DNA from: Ohtaekwangia sp036786105 | Lineage (GTDB): Bacteria > Bacteroidota > Bacteroidia > Cytophagales > Cyclobacteriaceae | Assembly: GCF_036786105.1 (NCBI RefSeq) | Contig: NZ_DAIQRQ010000016.1 | Coordinates: 1-64,000, forward strand | Length of the DNA: 64,000 nt | Direction: 5' to 3' | In this document: positions 27,400 through 34,328 of the stretch, one piece after another | Layout of the letters: each line of letters opens with the position of its first letter | Position numbering within the stretch: position 1 is the stretch's first letter | Notes under the pieces: model-generated | Told to the model about the DNA's origin: nothing | Databases searched by the model: none | Seen by the model: only the letters and a program-made list of their open reading frames with translations | Translations under genes and position numbers: made by a program

Positions 27400-29685
27400 T
27401 TATTTTTTAACAGAGAAAGCCCGGTCTTCAGGAGCAATACCCCAGGTAGTACCGGGTTTGCTGCCCATCTCCATAATTAGCTCGCCTCCGTTCATGATAT
27501 CGCTGTAGGATATATAAGTTTTTGTATATGGCTTTCCGTTCAGCGTAAGTTGCTGAATATATATATTCTGCGGTGTGTTGTTCTTTACCTCGATGGTAAA
27601 CTTCTTATCATTTGGCAACTGGATTATTGCGCTGTTGATGGACGGGCTACCAAATATATACATCCCGTTAGCCGGATTCACCGGGTAGAATCCCATAGCA
27701 GAAAACACATACCAGGCAGACATCTGTCCAACATCTTCATTGCCGCACAAACCATCGGGTTTGTCGGTATATAAACTGTCGAGTATATATCTTACTTTCT
27801 CCGCCGTTTTCCAGGGCTGGCCTGCGTATGCATACAGATAGGGTATATGATGGCTTGGCTCGTTGCCGTGTGCATATTGCCCAATCAATCCTGTAATATC
27901 ATTGGAAGCCTCGTTACCCATATTGCCTTTCACTATAAAAAGTGAATCGAGTTTTTTCAGGAAGGCACCTTCACCGCCCATCAGTTTTATCAGACCTTCT
28001 ACATCGTGTGGCACCAGCCAGGTATATTGCCACGCGTTACCTTCACTGAAATCATCCTTCATGTGTCGTGCTACAAACGGACTGAACGGTGTTCGCCATT
28101 CAGTATCGGAAACACGTCCTCGCATAAAGTGTATCGTGGTGTCGAAGTAATGGCGATAGTTCAATGCACGTTTGCTAAAGAATTCATAATCCTCCCGGTT
28201 GCCCAATGCTAACGCCAGTTGAGCAGCGCACCAGTCGTCAATAGAATATTCAAGTCCTTTGGCCACAGTTTCCGTTTCGGCATCAGCGGGTATATATCCT
28301 TGTTCGCGTACATACTTCAGTCCTCTTTCATCGCGCATTACCGATGCCTTCATGGCCTGCAGTACTTTGGCACCATCAAATCCACGAAAGCCTTTCAGGT
28401 ATGCATCTGCCATTACCGGGAAAGCGCTGTTGCCAGGCATGGTGTTCGTTTCATTACCCATCAGGTGCCAGATTGGAAGTTTGCCTTGCTGCTCATGTAT
28501 CTTCAGCATGGTGTTTATCATATCATTCACGCGCTCCGGTTGAAGAAGGGTAAAGAGCGAATGTGCCGAGCGATAGGTATCCCAAAGTGAAAAGGTTGTA
28601 AGATTGGTGAACGTTGTATCGTGATATACTTGTTTGTCAGTTCCACGATAATCGCCATTGTGATCATTAAAGATAGAAGGAGCGATCATGGTATGATAAA
28701 GCGCAGTGTAGAACTTTCTCAGCTGTTTTTCATCTGCCGTTTTTATCTGCACTTTGTTCAATGCTTTATTCCACGCAGCATCGGCTTCTTGTGCTGTTTT
28801 ATCAAAATTCCAGTGTGGTATTTCGGCTGCTATATTTTGAAGTGCATTCGCAGTGCTTACGGGTGAGATGCCTACTTTTACCAACACTATATTTCCGGAA
28901 GCTGGTGTAAGATGCGCCACGCCTTTTACTCTTATGCCGGTGGCTTTATTGCCGGCTATTGCTATGGTGTCGTTAAAGAAATTTATCTGGGCAACCGGCT
29001 TGTTGAATTGTATAGCAAAGAACAAGCGCTGGTCTGCAGCCCACCCTTTTGAGTATCGGTAACCAATCAGCGTGCTGTCGTTCAATTTCTCCAGCGATGT
29101 TTCGGTAGAGAGATCCCATCCTATACCTTCTTTCAGATCAATCACTATACTTTTGTCTTGTGTTTCCGGGAAAGTATAGCGGTGAAACCCAGCACGTTCA
29201 GACGTTGTAAGCTCCACGTTAATGTTATAGCGTTTCAGTTTTACACTGTAGTATCCTGGTTTTACTTTTTCATCCTGGTGTGAGAAGAGTGATGCATAGC
29301 CACGTTCCAATGATTTAACAGTTCCTTTGGTAATTTTTGCAGGGCCTGTTACCGGCATCATCAGAACATCACCAAGCTCGCCAATGCCTGTGCCACTAAG
29401 ATGCGTATGTGAAAAGCCGATGATAACAGAGTCGGAGTAGTGATAGCCTGAACACCAGTCCCAACCTTCGGAGAGTTGTGTTGGTCCTAACTGTACGGCA
29501 CCAAACGGAACATTGGCTCCCACAAACACATGACCATGAAAGCCACTCCCTATATAAGGATCTACGTATTGCGTAAGGTTGGCAGTAACCGGTGTTTGTT
29601 GTTCCGTGTCTTTTTCTTTGCACGCTGTTACCAACATGAACAGAGCATATGCGCACACAAACATGAAATTTATATTCTTTTTCAT
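27400..29685 (-). CDS. GH92 alpha-mannosidase lipoprotein
   Basis: A lipobox (ALFMLVTAC) precedes the two-domain GH92 structure: an N-terminal beta-sandwich beginning YVDPYIGSGFHGHVFVGANVPFG and an (alpha/alpha)6 barrel. Family landmarks include GFSHTHLSGTG, HLMGNETNTMPGNSAFPVMADAYLKG (with the Glu that serves as acid), HGNEPSHHIPYLY and GNEDVGQMSAWYVFSA. GH92 enzymes are calcium-dependent inverting exo-alpha-mannosidases, frequently alpha-1,2, acting on N-glycan mannose branches. Length (761 aa) is normal. It lies downstream of the TonB receptor on the same strand, separated by a 205-base gap with a hairpin, so it may have its own promoter. Confidence 0.92.
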   Translation of the reverse strand: MKKNINFMFVCAYALFMLVTACKEKDTEQQTPVTANLTQYVDPYIGSGFHGHVFVGANVPFGAVQLGPTQLSEGWDWCSGYHYSDSVIIGFSHTHLSGTGIGELGDVLMMPVTGPAKITKGTVKSLERGYASLFSHQDEKVKPGYYSVKLKRYNINVELTTSERAGFHRYTFPETQDKSIVIDLKEGIGWDLSTETSLEKLNDSTLIGYRYSKGWAADQRLFFAIQFNKPVAQINFFNDTIAIAGNKATGIRVKGVAHLTPASGNIVLVKVGISPVSTANALQNIAAEIPHWNFDKTAQEADAAWNKALNKVQIKTADEKQLRKFYTALYHTMIAPSIFNDHNGDYRGTDKQVYHDTTFTNLTTFSLWDTYRSAHSLFTLLQPERVNDMINTMLKIHEQQGKLPIWHLMGNETNTMPGNSAFPVMADAYLKGFRGFDGAKVLQAMKASVMRDERGLKYVREQGYIPADAETETVAKGLEYSIDDWCAAQLALALGNREDYEFFSKRALNYRHYFDTTIHFMRGRVSDTEWRTPFSPFVARHMKDDFSEGNAWQYTWLVPHDVEGLIKLMGGEGAFLKKLDSLFIVKGNMGNEASNDITGLIGQYAHGNEPSHHIPYLYAYAGQPWKTAEKVRYILDSLYTDKPDGLCGNEDVGQMSAWYVFSAMGFYPVNPANGMYIFGSPSINSAIIQLPNDKKFTIEVKNNTPQNIYIQQLTLNGKPYTKTYISYSDIMNGGELIMEMGSKPGTTWGIAPEDRAFSVKK

Positions 29686-29835
29686 GAGAGCATCAATTTA
29701 TAATGTGAGCGCAAGTATATCCAATAGTAGGGAATGTGTACGCACACAGAAGATATTTTTTTAAGCTGTGTGCCTGGGATGCCGGCTCTCGGAAAGGGGA
29801 TGGATACTCTCGGATGCGTACGTTAATATGCAAAG

Positions 29836-29869
29836 GTCTGCGGGAGAAATACGCTGGTCTCCCGCAGAC
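29836..29869 (-). terminator. Strong hairpin after the TonB-dependent receptor gene
   Basis: A perfect 12-bp stem: TCTCCCGCAGAC (29858-29869) with GTCTGCGGGAGA (29836-29847), 10-base loop. It lies 21 bases beyond the receptor stop. On the minus strand only CTTTGCATATT follows, so the U tract is weak, but stability and position fit a terminator. Confidence 0.7.
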
Positions 29870-29890
29870 ATTATGAGTTAGATAAATCGT

Positions 29891-32656
29891 TTACAACTTG
29901 AACAGTAACTGCGATGTAAAGTTTGTTCCGAGCTGGTTGAACTGGGAACCATCATATGTTGTAATGCCATACCGGCCATTGAAGGTAAGCGCATTCTTTT
30001 GCAGGCGCAGTGCATCGGCATCATTCAACGTAGCCTGACCATTGCTGTTCAATGCTACCAGCTTCCATTTCGGATATACATCGAATATATTTTGTGCGGT
30101 TATGGAAAGGCTGATCTTGTCTGTAAAAGCATACGTTACACCGATATCGGTAAGTACATTCGGAGTGAACTGAACGCGGAGTGCATCTTTATCGAACAAG
30201 TCGGCATTGCTGAAACGTGTAGGACCGAACAACGTATTGTTGATGTTGACGCTGAACTTGTTTGTTACCAGATCAAGACCTAATATATATTTATACTTCG
30301 GGCGGCTGGTGAGCATTAATGCTTCCTCTGTTTTGGTGAAAATCTTTCCACCGGCAGCCGCAATGGGTTGTGGTGTGTTTACATCACCGATCAGCTTGTT
30401 TTGAAGGGTGTTGTTTCCGGCAAGGTTGATATTGGCTTTAAGACCCGATGTAATGGCCAGATTCCGGTAGCTTGCCACGATATCTATACCTTTTGTCCGC
30501 GTATGTACACCATTAACAAAGAAGCTGATACCAGTAGAATTTGCAGACGCCAGCAGGGCATCCAGCGCATCGTTGGTTCCTTTACTGATGGTAGCACTGT
30601 ATACAATCCGGTTACGAATATCAATGTCGTAATAATCAACCGACATAGAGAAGTTGCTTACGGGATTTATACCGATACCTACTGTATAGTTTTTGGATGT
30701 TTCGGCTTTCAGTTTCGGTACTCCCAGTATGGCAGCTTCACGGCTCAGGTTGTTGGCCAATCCTTTAATAACAATATCGCCACCCTCAAATGAAGCCTGG
30801 TTGAGTTGCAGATTGATCTGGTGCAACGTGGGTGCTCTGAAGCCTGTAGAGTAGGAGCCGCGAATCGTCAATTTGTCATCAAACAATTTGTAACGGCTGC
30901 TGGCTTTCCATACGAAAGCATTTCCAAAATCGCTGTATCGCTCTGTGCGTGCTGTTCCGCTGATCAGGAACTTGTCGGTTATATCCCAGGTAGCATCGGC
31001 ATAGAATCCGATGTTCGAGCGGTTGGCCTTGATCGCGTTTCGACTGGAGAAACCGGGGAAGGAGTTAGCACCCTCGCCTGAATAAGAAGCCGTATCACCT
31101 GCAATGAGCTGGTAATTCTCTGATCGGAATTCGCTTCCTAATGCAACATAGAACCGCTCGGTTATTTCCTTTGAAAAGTCTGCATTGCCTACGATATGGT
31201 TGAATCCGAAACCACCCGGCTTGAAAGATATAGGGCTGTTTGCTCCCAGCGATTGATTTACTGTATTGTTTACCGTAAACAGCATTTTGTTACCACCTAC
31301 TGTAAGGCTTACATCATGACTCCAGCCAGATTCGGTTTTGCCTTTCACTCCCAGCGTTCCGTTGTAATCGTTCAAGTCGCCTTCAAACGTAGGATGGTAC
31401 CCTATATATTCAGTACCGGCAGCATGCAACAAACCGAAATCTTGCTTCCAGTAAGGCGTGCGATAGTTAGCGAAGCTCAACGACTTTCGGTATACATATG
31501 CCGCGTTGGCGTATAGTTCGATATTATCAGTTATTGGTATACCTGTATTTATGAGAAATTTGGCGGCTGTATTATCTGGCTGACCATTTATATTTTTGGC
31601 ATCGGGATATCGCGCCAGGAAATTGGCAATGTTTTGTGTAGTGGCTTCGGTGCCATCGCCAAAACCTACTACGGGGCTGGCTTCGCCTGCCAGATCTATT
31701 TTGCCCGAGCGGTTGGTACGATTCTGATGGAGAAATGAAATGTTGTAATTAATAAATCCCTTATCGCCAAAGTTAGCACCGCTATTGAAGTTAAGACCGT
31801 AATTGGCTCCATCGCCACGTGTGGTTACACCAGAAGTAACACTCAGTTCAGTGGCTTCATAGCGATCTTTCAGAATAACGTTCATAACCCCTGCAATAGC
31901 GTCTGATCCATACTGAGCCGATGCACCATCACGTAATATCTCCACACGTTTGATTGCACTGGTAGGAATGGCAGAAAGGTCAGCACCGGTTTCTCCGCGG
32001 CCGGGAGAAGTCTGGGTATATACCAGTGAGCTCAGGTTTTTACGTTTACCGTTTATGAGGATCAGCGTGCGGCTTGGCCCCATGTTGCGTATCTCGTATG
32101 GATCGAGTAACGATGTAGCATCATTCACCGGTGTGTTCACCGTATTGAAAGAAGGCACCCGGTACTGCAATGCCTTGTCGAAAGAGATTTGACCCGTGGA
32201 GTTTAGTTCTTTGATAGACAAATTATCGATGGGCAGTGGTGTATCGGTAATGGTTCGCTGCGAGGTTCGGCTACCTACCGTAATAACGATTTCGTCCAAT
32301 TGTTTGGCGTCTTCTTCCATTACTACCTGGAGGTCATCAGACGCTGGTATTGGCACCTCTTGGGTTAAAAATCCTATGAAGGAGAATACCAGGTGCGTGG
32401 CTTGTGGCGGAACCTCGATGCTGAAGCTGCCTGTTTTATCGCTGAATACGCCAATGGAAGTATTCTTCACAACAATATTCACACCGGGCAGTTTTTCGCC
32501 GGTGGCGTCTTTTACAACACCGGATATCTTCCGTTTTGTCTCCTGAGCAAGTGCATCGAAGGAAATGACGAAGGTTAGTAAAAGGATAGTCAGGCATATT
32601 TTTCTTACTGAAAAGGCAATAAGAAATCTGTCCGCTGGTTTTGCAGATGCATTCAT
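29891..32656 (-). CDS. TonB-dependent outer-membrane receptor with CarboxypepD_reg-like domain
   Basis: A signal peptide (CLTILLLTFVISFDALAQ) precedes a carboxypeptidase-regulatory-like domain (about 40-120: ISGVVKDATGEKLPGVNIVVKNTSIGVFSDKTG in two parts). A plug domain (about 130-260, with GPSRTLILINGKRKN and ILRDGASAQYGSDAIAGVMNVILK) and a beta-barrel end in the aromatic/hydrophobic LLFKL. It imports an unknown ligand using TonB energy. It is not a SusC: it is shorter (921 aa) and there is no SusD gene beside it. Its barrel resembles the iron/cobalamin-receptor-like class more than the SusC class. Genes for glycan hydrolases flank it, so an oligosaccharide substrate is possible, but this is inference. 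Confidence 0.88.
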   Translation of the reverse strand: MNASAKPADRFLIAFSVRKICLTILLLTFVISFDALAQETKRKISGVVKDATGEKLPGVNIVVKNTSIGVFSDKTGSFSIEVPPQATHLVFSFIGFLTQEVPIPASDDLQVVMEEDAKQLDEIVITVGSRTSQRTITDTPLPIDNLSIKELNSTGQISFDKALQYRVPSFNTVNTPVNDATSLLDPYEIRNMGPSRTLILINGKRKNLSSLVYTQTSPGRGETGADLSAIPTSAIKRVEILRDGASAQYGSDAIAGVMNVILKDRYEATELSVTSGVTTRGDGANYGLNFNSGANFGDKGFINYNISFLHQNRTNRSGKIDLAGEASPVVGFGDGTEATTQNIANFLARYPDAKNINGQPDNTAAKFLINTGIPITDNIELYANAAYVYRKSLSFANYRTPYWKQDFGLLHAAGTEYIGYHPTFEGDLNDYNGTLGVKGKTESGWSHDVSLTVGGNKMLFTVNNTVNQSLGANSPISFKPGGFGFNHIVGNADFSKEITERFYVALGSEFRSENYQLIAGDTASYSGEGANSFPGFSSRNAIKANRSNIGFYADATWDITDKFLISGTARTERYSDFGNAFVWKASSRYKLFDDKLTIRGSYSTGFRAPTLHQINLQLNQASFEGGDIVIKGLANNLSREAAILGVPKLKAETSKNYTVGIGINPVSNFSMSVDYYDIDIRNRIVYSATISKGTNDALDALLASANSTGISFFVNGVHTRTKGIDIVASYRNLAITSGLKANINLAGNNTLQNKLIGDVNTPQPIAAAGGKIFTKTEEALMLTSRPKYKYILGLDLVTNKFSVNINNTLFGPTRFSNADLFDKDALRVQFTPNVLTDIGVTYAFTDKISLSITAQNIFDVYPKWKLVALNSNGQATLNDADALRLQKNALTFNGRYGITTYDGSQFNQLGTNFTSQLLFKL

Positions 32657-32841
32657 AACAAATAAAGATTTAAGTGAGAATTATACTAACAGCATGCGCT
32701 GGCGGGCGTGGTTGATTTACTGTAGCTTACTTCCTGGAGTAAAGCTTTTAATAAAATGGTGCTTACGTAGAATTTTTCATAGGCTATACATAGGTTTAGT
32801 TCTTGGATTAGGTTATGGTCTGTTGTATATATAACGTTTGC

Positions 32842-32876
32842 AAATAAAAAAGGCATGCTTTATTGAGGCATGCCTT
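32842..32876 (-). terminator. Minus-strand terminator upstream of the TonB receptor gene
   Basis: AAGGCATGC (on the plus strand 32850-32858) pairs with GCATGCCTT (32868-32876), 9-base loop. On the minus strand the stem is followed by a six- or seven-base U run and then ATTTG. It is oriented to stop transcription entering from about 33 kb, 185 bases before the receptor start. It directly follows, and in part overlaps, the small ORF ending at 32860. Confidence 0.8.
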
Positions 32877-33012
32877 CGTTTCTAAGTTTAAACAGTTTGT
32901 GTTTTATCGCTAAAATGTCTGCCGGTAATTTATTGTGAAAAATCATATATAAAACGTTAGCGGTTTTAATTTTTACCTTTCCCTCAAGCTTAAAAAAGCG
33001 ATCGTGCAACAA
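32860..33012 (-). CDS. Possible small protein (about 50 aa) with own terminator
   Basis: On the minus strand a frame free of stops gives RFFKLEGKVKIKT, NVLYMIF, KLPADILAIKHKLFKL and ends RNEGMPQ, with its TAA in the loop of the terminator hairpin. The sequence reads as ordinary protein (Lys-rich, amphipathic, few rare residues), unlike the AT-rich noise around it. The start is unclear: tandem TTG codons at 33012/33009 would give about 50 aa, and an ATG at 32946 would give 28 aa. No family is recognised. The coupling of a coding-looking frame to a correctly oriented terminator is the evidence. It may also be the surviving end of a degraded gene. Confidence 0.38.
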   Translation of the reverse strand: MLHDRFFKLEGKVKIKTANVLYMIFHNKLPADILAIKHKLFKLRNEGMPQ

Positions 33013-33521
33013 ATTGATAATTTTATAGCTATAAATATATATGAAAATTAATTACATGATCCATATATACTGTATATATAGGTTAAATTTCAACCCGCAG
33101 CGATACGATACAAAAGAAGAAATGTTGTACCGGTTATTTTCAGGTGTAGTAGATGTTGTTGTTTTAATACTATATATTGGGGTATTAATTTTAATACAAA
33201 ACAAACCATATAGAGGTAATGAACTGGTAGTCCATGAATTTATGGGGTAGTAAAACCCTGTCCATGTTCTGCTTGGTAAATTCCACGCCATGAACACACG
33301 CACATAAATTTTCGGGGGAATGTATAAAAAGACGGTGTCTGCTGGTTTTTCGAGAAGTATCCCGGTTATTCCAAAGATTATTTGGTGACGGAAATAAATG
33401 TGTCGGTCATATTTTATTTTTAGCTTTAAAATGTCGATTTTGTATAACTGTTTCCGCACACGGAAATATGTATGCCTGAGAATGAAGTGATATCCAGACC
33501 TGAACCTCAAACCTCAACGCT
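33013..33521. other. AT-rich intergenic region before the ECF sigma gene
   Basis: This is strongly AT-rich with many ATATAT words (for example 33030-33082). A 69-codon plus-strand frame (33041-33250) contains a hydrophobic segment VVDVVVLILYIGVLILI and might be a small membrane protein, but composition and lack of family resemblance make it doubtful. A minus-strand frame over the same bases looks non-coding. Nothing else is recognised. Confidence 0.35.
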
Positions 33522-34109
33522 ATGGAAGCAGCTCACCCTTTGGAAAATTACCGGCCAGCAACGGCTGATGGCCGTTCAATCTCCATGAATGACTATATTC
33601 TTTGGAAAGAGTTCAAGTCGGGCAATATCGCTGCCTATGCCACTATTTACCGTAAGTATTTTTTTGCGCTCTATAATTATGGCAGGAAACTTAGCTCGGA
33701 TCAGGAACTGATCAAAGATTGTATTCAGGAGTTGTTTGTGAAAATCTGGAACAACCGCGAGAATCTGAACGAAACGACATCCATTAAATATTATCTCTTC
33801 ACTTCACTCAAACGAAAATTACTCGATGTATTGAAGTCGCCGCACATGCGACTGAAAACGGAAGACGATGTTATGAGCTTTGATCAGGAAGATGTTGCCT
33901 TGCTTGAAGAAGAGGTGGCACACTGGCAGAAAGAAAAAATAGAAAAAGCGCTTAGTACGTTGTCGGGCCATCAGCAAAAGCTGCTTCACATGAAGTTCTA
34001 CAAAGAACTATCAAATAAAGAAATATCAGATGAGTTAGGCATTACCATTCAATCTGTTTACAATGCAGTGTTCAAGGCTCTCCGGTCGCTGCGCAGGCAG
34101 ATGCAATAA
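33522..34109 (+). CDS. ECF-type RNA polymerase sigma-70 factor
   Basis: This has 195 residues with sigma region 2 (about 38-105: FKSGNIAAYATIYRKYFFALYNY, then the DCIQELFVKIW segment used in core binding and -10 recognition) and region 4 (about 140-192, ending LSNKEISDELGITIQSVYNAVFKALRSLRR, a helix-turn-helix). This is the usual size and form of Bacteroidota ECF factors. In this phylum such factors usually sit beside a FecR-like anti-sigma gene and a TonB receptor/SusD pair. Here the next gene is a GH2 enzyme and no anti-sigma gene is present. The TonB receptor upstream is on the opposite strand. Regulation of the surrounding glycan genes is plausible but unproven. Confidence 0.9.
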   Translation: MEAAHPLENYRPATADGRSISMNDYILWKEFKSGNIAAYATIYRKYFFALYNYGRKLSSDQELIKDCIQELFVKIWNNRENLNETTSIKYYLFTSLKRKLLDVLKSPHMRLKTEDDVMSFDQEDVALLEEEVAHWQKEKIEKALSTLSGHQQKLLHMKFYKELSNKEISDELGITIQSVYNAVFKALRSLRRQMQ

Positions 34110-34137
34110 TCGTGTTGTTTATCGCACCATTTCTCAC

Positions 34138-34164
34138 GCTATAGCAGCAAGAAGCTGTTATAGC
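34138..34164 (+). terminator. Hairpin after the ECF sigma gene
   Basis: GCTATAGCAGC (34138-34148) pairs with GCTGTTATAGC (34154-34164), one wobble and a 5-base loop. It lies 28 bases after the stop. The downstream sequence is AT-rich but has no continuous T run, so this may be an imperfect terminator or a regulatory hairpin before the GH2 gene. Confidence 0.45.
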
Positions 34165-34328
34165 ATCTAAATAAATATTTAGTTACCGGATTAGAATTAT
34201 ACCCTTCATCCGTTTATGAACAGAGCTACGTCACAGTTATTGGTAACGTCTGTGTTCGTAGTTGGGTTTGGGAGTCCTCTTTGCCCTTCTGTAATGGGAA
34301 GGGCTGGAGGATTCAAAAGCTTGAAGCT

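Noticed and set aside
29891..32656. SusC of a SusCD pair
   Set aside because: Length and plug features fit a non-SusC TonB receptor and no SusD-like gene is adjacent.
33041..33250. 69-codon plus-strand frame with a hydrophobic segment
   Set aside because: The region is very AT-rich, the start of the peptide is Ile/Tyr/Asn-biased as in random AT-rich DNA, and no family is recognised.
33052..33510. 152-codon minus-strand frame
   Set aside because: Composition is rich in Tyr, Ile, Thr and Arg as expected from noncoding AT-rich sequence read in reverse, and it runs across the probable promoter of the ECF sigma gene.
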